Below are positions 10,609-21,474 of a stretch of DNA of 64,000 nucleotides, piece after piece. A model generated the notes under the pieces. It saw only the letters and a program-made list of their open reading frames with translations, had not been told where the DNA came from and searched no databases. This stretch comes from Tremella fuciformis (lineage: Eukaryota; Basidiomycota; Tremellomycetes; Tremellales; Tremellaceae). The position numbers and the translations under genes are program-made. Positions within the stretch are counted from its first letter, which is position 1. Every line of letters starts with the position of its first letter. Where the stretch lies: positions 1,054,001-1,118,000 of the forward strand of contig CP136491.1 in NCBI GenBank assembly GCA_032768795.1, in the 5' to 3' direction.

Positions 10609-10757
10609 ACAGGTCTAGGAAGAATTGTCGATCATGTCGACTGCCAAGTGGTACATTGTTGACTCTGTCGATTGAGTGGGAACACTTTGTCGATCATGTC
10701 GATCCATTGTCGATTGTGTCGGTTGGCCGGAGAATATTTGTCGATCTTGTCGATAGA
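10609..10757. repeat. TGTCGAT-type short repeats
   Basis: TTGTCGATC(A/T)TGTCGA and close variants recur about seven times (for example near 10627, 10689, 10709 and 10739). No gene is evident. Confidence 0.6.
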
Positions 10758-10774
10758 CCAGAAATCCAAGTTGC

Positions 10775-10888
10775 AGATGGGAGCGCACAGGACCGCACAG
10801 TGGACTGCACATGACCGCACATGGGGCGCACAGGACCGCACTTGGAGCGCACAAGAGCGCACACGGAGCGCACGGAGCGCACAGGCCG
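10775..10888. repeat. GCGCACA minisatellite
   Basis: This is a run of about ten imperfect units of 8-12 bases centred on GGAGCGCACA / GACCGCACA. Units sit head to tail without unique spacers. The following stretch 10889-11435 contains a TATA-like CTATATAATG near 11322 and otherwise nothing I can assign. Confidence 0.65.
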
Positions 10889-11435
10889 TTTTGGCTGGTT
10901 GCTGGCTTGGCTGGTCATGACACCACGCCTCCAAGATCATCAACGCACGCCTTGTCATGACCCAACAAGCTGCTTACAGCGGCAGGGGCTCAGCTCCTAT
11001 GAAGAAGAGATCTTACTCTGATGAGATCCCCAGCCAGCCAATGACCCGATGCAGCCGATACACCACATCGTCTCATCGATTGATTGCGTCGGTCCATCAA
11101 ACGGCGTAGTCAGAACACCGTTTGATTAGCTCGATTCCTTGCTTGACCATGTCAATCTATTACTGACACAGTCTTTATTGAAGCACCTTTTCCGACCTAG
11201 CCTCGTAACGATAGGGGAGGATGGGAGATGGACAGGAGAATGTCACCCGGGCGCAAGGGATATATACCCCCTCTGTTTCCCGTGAGGAACTGTCATGAAT
11301 GACACATCGCCAAGGTAGCCCTATATAATGAGTCAAGTCCGGAGGTGATTAACCCGAGCTTGGCCACAGATTTCCTTTTGGTTTAGTATGAATCAGAAGG
11401 ATCCTTGTGTTATGTAATCACCTACGTGACAGTTC

Positions 11436-11956
11436 TGTCACGACAATCGCCTTCTCTGTCCAGGGCCCGACCGGCACGTACACCAAACGGTCGGCGTGGG
11501 GCTCGTTGACGTCAACGGATGTGAGCGAGTTGAGCAAAGGGCTCAGCAAGGGACTTGCTGAGCTTGGAGAGATGAACGAGGTGGGCAAGAAGCTCGGCAA
11601 GGGGTTTGCTGAGCTCGAGGAGGTGTACGGGTTGAGCGAGGGGTGCGGCAAGGGACTCGCTGAACTCGGCGAGCAGAAGGTGAACTCGATGAGCGAGAGC
11701 GAGTTGAGGGAGATAGACGGAAAACTCGGCGGGGGACTCGGTGTCGCTGGCTAGCCAAGTGACAGGACGGAGCAGGCAGTCTACATGTCTGCAGAGAACA
11801 ACAATTGGGAGAAGACTACGGAACGTATCGCGCGCCCAGTCTTCCTAAGTATCCGTCGTCCCTCGGGGAGCTTGGCAAGTGATGCGTTGAATCAACGAGT
11901 CCGAGCTCCGTCTCTCCACGTGGCTTCCATGTGCTCTCCCTACGTCCGTCGTGACA
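11436..11956 (-). repeat. Solo LTR, Gyp2 family
   Basis: About 521 bp, from TGTCACGAC to GTCGTGACA, in the opposite orientation to Gyp2. Many CGA to CAA and TCG to TTG differences from the intact LTR are visible (GCAAGGGACTTGCTGAGCTT where intact copies carry GCGAGGGACTCGCTGAGCTC). The flanks AGTTC and ACAGT do not form a duplication. Confidence 0.82.
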
Positions 11957-12080
11957 ACAGTGGTGAAGATGATGGTGATGACAGGATGTGCAGCAAACAC
12001 CTGTGACCACTATCAAGTGATAGATCACTGGTAGGTGTGGTATACCAACATAACAAGTTCAGAGCAGCTGACAAGATGAG

Positions 12081-12426
12081 TTCCGCTGGCCAGGGCCGCA
12101 CAGGGACAGCTGGCTCTTTTGATTTTCTGCTGCAATCTATCAATCACCCTCGGATACTTTCAGCCATCATGGATGCCAAATCTAGCCTTGGTCCTATGAG
12201 CGACAAATTGGAGTCCCATTTTGCAACAAAAGTAACCGATATATCACGAGAATTGCGACCTAAGCAAGTTCAGCAGAAACCCCAATTTGACATGCTTGTT
12301 AATCTTGGAGTGGACGTTCTAAGACACTGGGACGGAGAGACCTCTGAGAGTGACTTGTTTGAAGTGAGATTCCGGGCAACATTGGCAGGACTGAGGCAGC
12401 ACTGCACTTCATCATTGTCCATATGA
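12081..12426 (+). pseudogene. Last exon of a third PTP paralogue (PTP-C), fragment
   Basis: After the splice-acceptor-like context GCTGACAAGATGAG the frame encodes SAGQGRTGT, the P-loop after its Cys; the T at 12081 would be the third base of a TGT Cys codon, as in the split Cys codon of PTP-A and PTP-B. The rest parallels the C-terminus of PTP-B (ISRELRPKQV against VSRDFRPDQV; RFRATLAGLR against IYETTLAGLR). All upstream exons are missing: a solo LTR ends at 11956. It is most simply a gene decapitated by transposon-related rearrangement. The 3' flank 12427-12645 shows nothing. Confidence 0.75.
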
Positions 12427-12645
12427 CCTAACCCTCTGGCGGTGCAACGTGGGAAGCTAAGCTTTGCACTTTCTACCTTGCATGTTACATCAAATCTTTT
12501 CTCCTAATCTTATTCAACTTGGCAACCTCTAACTGATGTGCATCTGCTAGACCAGACTCTGCTTTACTGTGAGATCTGCGAGTGCGAATCGTTCAGATCT
12601 GAGGGGTCAGAATGAATTATGTCCCGCCTAGGCTCCCTTGGGTAG

Positions 12646-13062
12646 TGTCATGAGGGCCACACCCTTGACAACCTACGCACGTAACCGACACCTCTCACGT
12701 GGCCGACACGTGACCTACCTTGGGCTGGAGAACCTCGACAAGGGAGTAGACGTTGGATGAACGCGCAACAACAGGAAGCAGACGCAGAGTCATATAGTAT
12801 GCCCCGGGCGCCCGTCATAGTTCTTCAGCTCTCTCTGATTGAGTCCCATGGATCACCATTGACGATCTCACTCTCTCCCTGGCACACAGCGTGGCTGAGT
12901 CGCATTCACGCTGTATCCTTGACGACCTTGTTACCTTGACGACCTTGTAACCTCGACAAGGATCCTACCTCAGCATCCTCATTTCTAACCTTTATCCTTT
13001 ATTCCTGACTCTGATATTGTGCGAGAGGGCCTCTGCCAATGGGAGAGCGCAGCATAGTGACA
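12646..13062. repeat. Solo LTR, family Z, second copy
   Basis: 417 bp, from TGTCATGAG to ATAGTGACA. Compared with the copy at 1157 it carries numerous TCG to TTG, CGA to CAA and other CpG transitions (CTTGACAACC for CTCGACGACC). No matching target duplication was found (GGTAG and GTGTT). Confidence 0.8.
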
Positions 13063-13449
13063 GTGTTCCACTAACAAGAACCAAGCCATCATCATCTTTT
13101 GCTTAGTGGTAGTATGCCACTCCTTGTCAGCCCCTTTGGCTCCTAGTCCTTATCCATGACAAGAGCCCATGATTTATCAAATCAAGACAATTCAAAAGAA
13201 GAGACTTTGTGGGATGTTTCCCTATATATGCAAACTGTGAAGCCCACAAGGAATGAAATCCTTGATTTGTACAATGTCTGTATGGAGGCTGGAATCTGTT
13301 TTTTGTTTGATCTCACAAGGAGATCAAAGGGAGGGCACCAGACCTGAGGAAAGTTTAGATTCAAGGAAGAGGGTTGGCCAAATGTACGCCCAGATACAAG
13401 TAGTGGCCATATGTGGGGTTCTTTCATCTGCAGCTGTGACACCTTCATC
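13063..13449. other. 5' flank of PTP-B
   Basis: AT-richer sequence between the LTR and the PTP-B start. I see no TATA box at a convincing distance and no other gene. Confidence 0.45.
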
Positions 13450-14842
13450 ATGTCTGGAGTTCTGAGTGCATCAATCTTAACCCAGGCATTCTCTCAAAGC
13501 ACTCTGGATGGCTCAATCAGTTCTTTTTCTCGCAGGGTGATCCCAAGTAAACCTGATCAATCCCGACTCAGTGAGTACCTCAAACACCTTGTGAGGCTGT
13601 CCTCCAAAGAGAGAGACCAGGCATGGACGCTGTTGGAGGCCCGAAACAAGAGGCGATTTGAGTTGTCACAAAATGACAACCTATCTCCAAGCCATCCATT
13701 ATCGGTCAAGACAAGCCGAGAGAATGCAGACAATAGTCAGTACAAGAAGACTCGGCCGTATGATCGGACTGCAGTACGCTCAAAAGATGGGCAATATGTC
13801 AATGCCGACTACATGCCGTCTAACACGATCGTCGCGCAGGTGAGCCCGAACCGTCCCCAGCTGAGCCACGGACTTTGCTGTGTAACACAACTGACCGCAG
13901 GCACCGCAAGTAGAGGACCAACATGCGTTTTGGAATGTCTTGCTGAAGAACGCCAAGCGTGGAATTATCGGGCAATGGACACAAAACGAAGAGAATGGGA
14001 AGCGCAAAGCTTTTCCTTACTTCCCGTGAGTTTCCTGGGCGCTGCCACTGTAAGGCGGAGAAGCATGTGAGCCACGCTGACAAGCCGAACTGACCTGAAC
14101 GGACAGATGAGTTTCGAGAGCTCGGACAAGACCCTTCGGCCGATCACCGTTACATTGTTGGAGATGCGCGAGCTTGAGTCCCACAAGCTGATCGTTCGCG
14201 ATCTCCAAGTGTCCGACGGAATTACGACCACACCCGTCACTCACTTTCATACAACCGTATGGCCGGATCAGACCGATCCTGCTCCCGAAGATCTGAAGAC
14301 CATCATCACAATGCTCGAGAAGATGGACGAAGCCATAGAGGAAGGTGACCCAGATGACTGCCTGGTAATCGACCATTGGTGCGTCCCGCGCCTCCGTGCA
14401 TCAGTGGCAAAGACAGCTGATGCCACACAGTGCCGCAGGGAAAGGCCGCGCCGCCACAGCCGCTCTCCTAAGGGAGGGCCTTCATATGAGAAAGCGCCCC
14501 GAGCTCCTACTAGAACTCACTGTCCCGATATATGAAGCCGTCCGGGACAAAACGACTTCAGCGGCAGCGCACTGGGTCCCTCTTTGGGGTTATCCCTCCG
14601 CCTTGGGCGAAGAGCTACCTGACGACCTTAAGGATCACTTTCCAACCAGACGAGTCGACGTGTCCCGGGACTTCAGACCGGATCAGGTCTCAGAGCAAGT
14701 CCATTGGGACATGTACCATGACTTTGTGGAGGATCTCAGGCGTTTCCTTGCAGGCGAGGTCTTGAGTGGTGCCTTGTTCGAGGAGATTTACGAGACAACT
14801 CTTGCTGGCCTGCGAAGCCGTCGCAACGAAGTCAAGCCGTAG
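13450..14842 (+). CDS. Diverged protein tyrosine phosphatase (PTP-B)
   Basis: Exons 13450-13839, 13901-14025, 14112-14378 and 14431-14842 join into a 397-aa protein; all phases agree. The start is the second in-frame ATG (13450); 13411 would add 13 residues. PTP features: a substrate-loop-like segment (RPYDRTAV...QYVNADYM), the stretch VEDQHAFWNVLL...GIIGQWTQNEENGK matching the family region before the WPD loop, a WPD loop (WPDQTDPAP, about 222-230) and a P-loop HCAAGKGRAA with Cys about 261 and the invariant Arg kept. The usual Ser/Thr after that Arg is Ala and the Gly after it is also lost, so activity may be weak or absent. The intron again splits the catalytic Cys codon. It converges on the IDO gene with 182 bp between stops. 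Confidence 0.85.
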
Positions 14843-15024
14843 TTAGCTTCCCGATTCAGCCATACCTTGATGACAATCTCATACATGTACATATCTCGTT
14901 GCCTCAGATTGAGAAGAAGGATCGTACGACAGTAAAATCTCGGAGACGCTGATGAAATCTCCCCGTGTAATGTGAGCTGACATACGAGTCTAGGCTCGTG
15001 AGCTGAAGATGCTGATTACCGCCA

Positions 15025-16770
15025 TTATTCGCCCTTCTCGAGATCGTAAACCGGCCCAGCCGATCTCCCGACCATGGCGCGAGTCGTATTGTCTCTGCAC
15101 GCTTTAAGGAATTTGAACAATGACGTCCCACCGGTGCCCCGAAGCTCGCCTTTGGCTGCATTGTTTTGCGGAGCTGCCTCTTCGGGTCCCAGCTCCTGGC
15201 CAAGCATGCGCCGAATACGGTCACTTGGCTGCCTGCGAGCCTGCTGAACGATGAAAAGGGAGACGATGCGCATGTGCTTTTCTCTGAATCGTTTGAGTGC
15301 TTCGAGGGCCCCATCATAAGCTTCAGCCAGCTTGGGATGGGACGAAGCATGAGCGACAACGAGAGGACGAAGGGGTGTCGGGTGGGTCGTAAGGTGGAGC
15401 AGGAATGTGCGGTGTTGAAGGGGCATATATTGCAGCATCCGTTGGACAAAAGTGGCCTCTTCTGGGTGGGGGTCGGCCGTCACTGGCGTATGGTCAAGAG
15501 TAATCTTGGCCGGTAGCTCGCCCTGGGCCACGGCCTCGACTTGCTCCGCAGTAGTATCGGAGATGATATCACCTCGGGATCCGTCCGACAGCCTGTTTCC
15601 AGCCTCAACCTGCGGTCTATGATCGACCGTCAAGAAGATGTCGATGGCGTGTATGAGACTGCTCTGACCCGCACTGGGCCCCGAAAACCTCTTGCCTTCA
15701 CGTCTGCCGCCAGTGATGTTCTCCGCCTCCCACTCTTGATGACCCTCGTCGGAGCCCTGATACAGCCAGCCCGCAGATTGGGGGCCGTCGCTATCCCCTC
15801 CATTGAACCAGGGTCGAATGAGGAAGTAAAACTCCTCTGGGTCCATCTCTTTCATCATGCTGAGGGTGATATCGCCAATCCTGTCGATCTGCTTGGCTAG
15901 CTTTTTCAGGTAGCTTGTGAGCCGGCGTATAGCCAACTCATCGGCCAAGAACAATTCGTCGAGCGATTGACGCATGAGTCGGAGAGCTTCGGCGCCAGCG
16001 ATCTCACACAAGGCGGAGATAATGTAGAATTGCTCTTCGGTGCGCGTATTGGTGAATGTCATGAGGGCAGTTGAAGGCGGATTCGTGCCGTAAGATGGAG
16101 CCATTTCGACTGACGCCGGACGGAAGTTGTACAGCACGGTATCGGCATAGGTGAGAATCGGTGGCAGGCCCAGGAGTGACGAGGTCGACAGGAGGGGCAC
16201 GGCAATCGCCGCCGGGATGGGCAGTGGAGGTCTGACTGTGGAGGAAGAGGCCACAGGAGGAGAGGTGTGGACGTAGAAGTGGAGGAGGAACGCGAGAACG
16301 AGGTGGGCGCGGCGAAGAAGGGGGAATGAGACCCGCAGACCCGCCGTGTCCAAGAGGGGCATCTGGATTTCAGCCCAGCTCGTGCATCGCAGGTATAAGC
16401 TCACACTCTCGATCCCACTTCGCCACAGGCGTTCCTGCTCGCGAACCCCCTTAAGCTGCAGGCCCTCGCCGACCGACTGGCCCCGGGCAGCGTCGAGCGC
16501 CTCCTCCCATACCTCCCATTGAAGCGGAAGTCGGTCCACGTTCAGCGTAGCGGGCAAGAAACCGGTCCGCACATCGACATCGAAATCGGCCGAAGCGAGG
16601 GAAGCGACGTTAGGAGCGAGGCCGTGCGAGGTATGGGCCGAGGTGGATGGGACACCAGAAGGAAACTCGGGCGTTTGGTCGGCATACGAGGGAGGCAGTG
16701 AGAGGAAATGGCCTGGGGGAAGCGCGAGGCGGCGTAGAGGCGGTGGAGACGGGGTTCGTTGAGGAATCAT
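15025..16770 (-). CDS. BNA2: Indoleamine 2,3-dioxygenase
   Basis: A single 581-aa exon from the ATG at 16770. It belongs to the IDO family of haem dioxygenases, which open the indole ring of tryptophan to N-formylkynurenine, the first step of the kynurenine route to NAD. Family marks: LPPILTYADTVLYN, FYFLIRPW, SGPSAGQSSLIHAIDIF (the GGSAxQS-type haem pocket block), MPLQHRTFLLHL, the proximal haem His in FREKHMRIV (codon 15274-15276, residue about 499), and the C-terminal GTGGTSLFKFLKACRD (about 542-557). It is longer than many fungal IDOs because of a proline-rich N-terminus and an insertion near residues 390-430. Yeast BNA2 is the functional relative; the symbol is by family only. The promoter must lie in 16771-17227. 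Confidence 0.93.
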   Translation of the reverse strand: MIPQRTPSPPPLRRLALPPGHFLSLPPSYADQTPEFPSGVPSTSAHTSHGLAPNVASLASADFDVDVRTGFLPATLNVDRLPLQWEVWEEALDAARGQSVGEGLQLKGVREQERLWRSGIESVSLYLRCTSWAEIQMPLLDTAGLRVSFPLLRRAHLVLAFLLHFYVHTSPPVASSSTVRPPLPIPAAIAVPLLSTSSLLGLPPILTYADTVLYNFRPASVEMAPSYGTNPPSTALMTFTNTRTEEQFYIISALCEIAGAEALRLMRQSLDELFLADELAIRRLTSYLKKLAKQIDRIGDITLSMMKEMDPEEFYFLIRPWFNGGDSDGPQSAGWLYQGSDEGHQEWEAENITGGRREGKRFSGPSAGQSSLIHAIDIFLTVDHRPQVEAGNRLSDGSRGDIISDTTAEQVEAVAQGELPAKITLDHTPVTADPHPEEATFVQRMLQYMPLQHRTFLLHLTTHPTPLRPLVVAHASSHPKLAEAYDGALEALKRFREKHMRIVSLFIVQQARRQPSDRIRRMLGQELGPEEAAPQNNAAKGELRGTGGTSLFKFLKACRDNTTRAMVGRSAGPVYDLEKGE

Positions 16771-17227
16771 GTTGGCGGCAGTGGTGATGAGCAAGCGGTC
16801 GTCGTGATGCGAGGGAGAAGGGTGTCGGACGACCGATGATTTTTCTCTCTTCAGGCCTTCTACGGCAACACTCCAACGGAGAGTGGAGACCGCTCAATTA
16901 GTGACTTGAAGGGAGAGATGTACGCTTGCTCCAAGGAGAGTGTTGTCGGGGGAAAGAAGCCCTCACAAAATGATGAGAGTGGAGAAAGAGACAAGAGATG
17001 CGAGAGGAATGCTGAACAAGCCAAGCCGGGTCTGTTGTCTGACCGAGCAAACCGGGTCGAAAAAGTCGGGGCCGTTCGACTCCGTGGACGGAGAAATCAG
17101 GGTCTAAGTAATCACGCAATCCCTGTCCGGGCCGGACATTCCACAAATGGTGGATGCTCGTTCGATAGATGCATGTATAGGTTGCTCACAAGTGCCCAAG
17201 ACACGTACAACGACAAGCCAGTTCTCA
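16771..17227. other. IDO upstream region
   Basis: This lies between the IDO start and the stop of the next minus-strand gene. I see no reading frame with motifs and no clear TATA box. Confidence 0.5.
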
Positions 17228-20200
17228 TCAGCGTCGATCCGCAGGACTTCCCATGATGCTCGCCACCATGTCTCGATTCCATTTGCCGGGGTCATTCTGC
17301 ACCTTGCCCTTCTTTCCTGCCTGGCCAAACGGCGATCCCTTGTCATTCTCCTTGTCCCTGTCCTTATCCTTGTCCCGGCGAATGGCAAGTGTCACGGACC
17401 GTCCAAAGCCCCCTAATTTGGACCGAGTGGTAGGGTTACCGCTCTCTCCTATCTCGGTTGGAGGAGGAAGCTGTGCCGAGAACGATCGGCCATTGTAAGG
17501 AATCGAGCCCGGACGAGGGAGGTTGACCGGTATGGGTGGCGGACGAGTGGGAAGGCCGTTCCCCAGAGTGGCTGGATTGGCAGATGGCAATTTCTCGTCG
17601 TGATACGAGTATTGAGGTTGCTGTCTTGGCGGCTCCATGGTCTGCGCACGTCTGGCAGGCGGCGACCGTGGATACTGCTCCGAGGCATCGCCTGACATCA
17701 TCATAACCTCTCCGTCCAGACGCGACCTCGTGGGCGTCGGGGGCGCACGGTCCAAGTTCCCTCGGGCAGGCGTCGGAGATCCTCGAGCCAAGGGAGTTGG
17801 AGGAGCCGTGCTTCGCATCGTTATTGGCGACTCGGCCACAATGTCCAATTGCGAGAGCTCGCCATACAGGGGCGTGGAAAAGTCGAAAGCTGCTGCTGGC
17901 TCGGCACCAGGAGGAAGAGGCAGATTTGCCGAAAGGAGCGTGCCGGCAACGGAGGAAGAAGTCCGTCTGTGCATAGTCGACACGGGATTGTCGTGCCAGG
18001 GCGCAGGTGCATCGACATCCACTGCAGAGACGATATCCCACCAGCCTCCGGAGCTGGAGGTCCCGCTCATGCGCTGAACTTCCGTTTCCGAGGGGTTTAG
18101 CAGATCGAGAGCATTGGAAGGTGAAGTTTCCAAAGACAACGGTGGCAATTGGGGTGGTGCCTGCAGACGAGGTGGGCCCGCAGTGACAAGTTCCGGCCGA
18201 GGCTCGGGTGTGCGAGCAGGAGACAAATCGCGAAGAGGAGGCATTTTCATGGCATGCGATTCAATCCCCACGTCAGAGTCGCTGTCCAAATCGGATTCGT
18301 CGAAAGTTCCCTTACGCATAGGCAACGATGCTGAGCGATTGTGCTGACGAGACAACAGGGCCGGCGGAGTCGGTAGAAGCTCGTTGTCCGCAGCATCTGG
18401 ATTCGGTGAAGTAGATACAGCCGCCGTAGACATTGCCCGGCGATGTAGGGATGGCTGCTTGAGGATGGACGTGGAAGGCGGTACAGGTGAGAGTTGTTTA
18501 GGGGGAAGTGGCGGTAGAGCAATCTGTTCTTTGACCGCGATGAAGACATCCCCGTACGAACCATCTGGGAACTGTTTGGTGAGTGATAGCCGTTGAAATC
18601 AGATAGGCTCTCACCCTCTTAGCCACTTGATCGACAAGTCCAACAGTCCACTTGATGATCTCGTCATTTGACCCGCCTTCCGCTTCCGCCTTCTCTTTCT
18701 CAGCCTCGATCAGTTCTTCCAGCACGACGACCGCAGCCGCAGCATCTAACCTGGGGTTGACGTATAACTGGGCGGTGGTCGTCTGTACTGTCGGCTCTCT
18801 GAAAGGCACCTCGTCCGGATCCGGTGGGGCGGGCAGTATGTCGAGGTACGGATCCGTGATGGCGCGAGGCAGTGGAGAAGGCGGGAGAGCGTATGTTCGT
18901 CGAAGGAGGAGGAAGATAGGCAGGAGGACAGGCGCGAGAGGCGAGGCGGCATTCTTGCCATGAAGACATAGCGATGCCTCCATCTCTCCCAGGTCTTTTC
19001 CGAGCTGGTCCCGCCCTTTCTGCGCCCACTTGGACTTGAGCATCCACTCGCGCTTTTCTCTGGTCAGATACTCCGAAACCAGCTCCATGGCATAGTTCGC
19101 GACAGGATTTGGATCTGGTGGAAGAGGAGGGATGCTGCTGGGCGCGGAAGGCGACGAGGGGTTGAGCAATGGTGGTAATACCGAGATAGGGGTCATCGGA
19201 CTGTTTTCTCGAGCTGACCCGCTGGTGAGAGGGCTGACGGGCGCGTGCCCGCTCCGACGGGACATGAAGTAGCCCTTCTCGCCAGCTGGAGAAAAGCCCA
19301 ACGAAGTCGGTGTGAGAGGAGCGGAGCTGGAAGCGTGAGCCGCAGCGGCAGAAGATCCTCCGAGCTCAACATCTTTGGCGAAGGACGAGATGAGCTTTGT
19401 GCAAGCGGATTTTGTCGGGGCTGGAAGGGGGATATGATAGTATGGGCGGAGTGGGAGGAATGCCCGGGCTTTGGCAGAACGGAAGGCGGGGCGCAGGGCA
19501 GGACGCAAGGGTAACACCTGGACGATCAGGCGCAATACTGAGTGGACACGAAAATTGAGCTCACGACACTCTCGACAATCTCGAGCTCTTTGCCCACGCC
19601 CCACCTGCCCTCGCCGGATACCCTGCGCCGTATGTGCTGCACCAACATGCGTTCCGCATCAGCAAGCGCGAGCAGCTTGAGCTGGGTTGCCAGTTCTTGT
19701 AGAGTGAAATAGCTCAGCGACATGCGCAGAGAAAGCGTGAGCATGAGGCCGAGCTTGCGAGGTCTATCCAGCTCCTCCAGCGACTTCCGTCTGGGGCTAT
19801 CAGGTCCCGCACTGCGAGGACTCATCGGCTGAATACCCTTGAGCCCATCTTCCACCTCGTCCAGCCGTTTCGAAATGTCCTCGAATATGTCGCGCCCGAG
19901 CGTGCCCTTGCCACCCTTACCAGGCTTTTTGTCTCGCAACTTTAGCTCGCGAGCGAGCACATACTCGAGAATGACCTCGCGCGACTCTTCTATCGATGGG
20001 GTCGGTTGAGAAAGAAGGTGATGCAGAACCGTGGCAGGGGAAGCTGAGCGATGAAGGGGGAAAGGGCCCATTGGGGGCGACAGGTCGGACGGAGGAGGCA
20101 CGTTGGCGACATAGCGTGCACGGTCAAACGCCCGTGAGAGGTACGGCGGTGACTGCTCGTAAGCCATGTCGATCTTGCTCTACTTCACGAGGTTCGGATT

Positions 20201-20367
20201 ACCTTGGACTCGAGCTCAGCCAGGCCGACCGAGACCTCAAACAGGGTATCTCCCTTTGACCGACGATGCAGAATCCATTCCTCCAGTGCGTCCGTCACGA
20301 GAGTTTCGGGGGTGTCGCGATTCGCAACGAGGGAAATCAGGTGGTTGGGGAGAGCCGATGGGGGCAT
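17228..20367 (-). CDS. Conserved-looking protein of unknown function, 999 aa
   Basis: Four exons, 20367-20203, 20152-19565, 19517-18615 and 18571-17228, join in phase to exactly 1000 codons. Introns are 43-50 nt with GTRAG-type donors. I do not recognise the family. The N-terminal half is more globular (DALEEWILHRRSKGDTLFEVSVGLAELESK; EYVLARELKLRDKK; RPRKLGLMLTLSLRMSLSYFTLQELATQLKLLALADAERML; LVSEYLTREKREWMLKSKWAQKGRDQLGKDLGEMEASL). The last 450 residues are low-complexity, rich in Pro, Ser and Thr with many SP/TP sites, ending in a Lys/Asp-rich stretch (RRDKDKDRDKENDKG). No signal peptide or membrane segment is visible. It may be a phosphorylated scaffold or regulator, which is a guess from composition. 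Confidence 0.85.
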
Positions 20368-21474
20368 GGCTGCTCAAGAAGGGGTCAGATGGAGCAAGCC
20401 GTCTAATGTCGAGTTTCGTCAGCGTCGAAGCGCCCAAGCGTGGGGTGAAGCAGTTTCGAGCGGCCTTGTCCACGAGACACTCCACCTGCGAGGGCGCAGG
20501 GGAAGAGAGATGCGCGGCGGCCTGGGCTGGATGAGGAGAAGGGGTTCGAGGAGAGGGCGATCACGCGTCATCCGTGGGTGGGGACACGAGGGTTCTCAAC
20601 CGCATATAAAGCATGGCATGTGGGCTCGGCGTGGCGTAGTGTAGTTTGCGGCTCGCGGTTCGGGGTCGGGGACTGATTTGTGTATGATGCTAGTCGAGTC
20701 CAAGAACAAGCCCGGATTTGAGCAGGGGAGACCGAGACTATGCGGGGACGGCGGCGTGCCAAGCCTTGCGTTCTAAACACGAGGCGGAGCGGAAGGGGGA
20801 GAAAGCAAGAAAAGAGGCGGTGCAGCGGGCGTGGTCTCGACTCGTGTCAAGGGTGCCAGCGGGCTGGACAGCGGTATGCCCAGCTCCGGGGGCTCGTACA
20901 GATCTCTCTTTGCGATGGACCGATACCACGAGCAACGACGGACGAGCTGATGACGATGGTGCCTTCTTGGCCGTGGCCGGTGCCGACAGGCCTTTCAGGT
21001 CAATCGACCACGGACGTGTTCCAGATCACAGCCTCGCGTCCTTTCGTCCGTCCAACGGGCTCTTTGCTGAAGCTGTCCTTCTAGTGAGCCGTCTTGCCTG
21101 TCGCTGTTTAGGGCGTTGTCAACGAGAGGGGCGACGCTGCCGCCGTGGGTGTGAGAAAGTCTGGAAAAGTGCGGGCGCGGCGGTCTCGAACGATGTGACC
21201 GAGTTTAGGCGTCGAGCCGCCAGGGCCTCGGGCTAAGCGCCGGCGACTGGAAATGTGGTCGTATCTATGCATTGTTTTGGTACGGTAAGAGCTAAAAGCA
21301 GTATGAAGCGGATTTGCAGGTGATTCCTCAATGGTGTCGACGCCCTCGCCCTCTAATTGAATGCAATGATAGCGGTGGTCAGCCACTTCTCCGTCACTCT
21401 CGTGCAACCTCTGCAGAGCGTTGACTAGGTAGTGAAGCTGGACATCAGCTCCGTATTTAGCCGCCCGTCTACAC
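20368..21474. other. Intergenic region upstream of the 999-aa gene
   Basis: This is about 1.1 kb between the start of the unknown gene and the stop of the SGNH gene. A plus-strand frame at 20718-21236 is Arg/Ala-rich with no motif and no splice structure, so I do not call it. GCATATAAAGCATG near 20602-20615 (plus-strand reading) is TATA-like but its direction does not suit the neighbours. Confidence 0.45.

Noticed and set aside
10775..10888. Possible CRISPR array
   Set aside because: Units are contiguous and imperfect with no unique spacers, and the organism is a eukaryote.
12037..12080. Upstream extension of the 12081-12426 frame as a real N-terminus
   Set aside because: It begins at a GTG and crosses a clear branch site and acceptor; homology starts only at 12081.
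20718..21236. 172-aa plus-strand reading frame
   Set aside because: Arg/Ala-rich, no motif, no splice signals, in a GC-rich promoter region where such frames are expected by chance.
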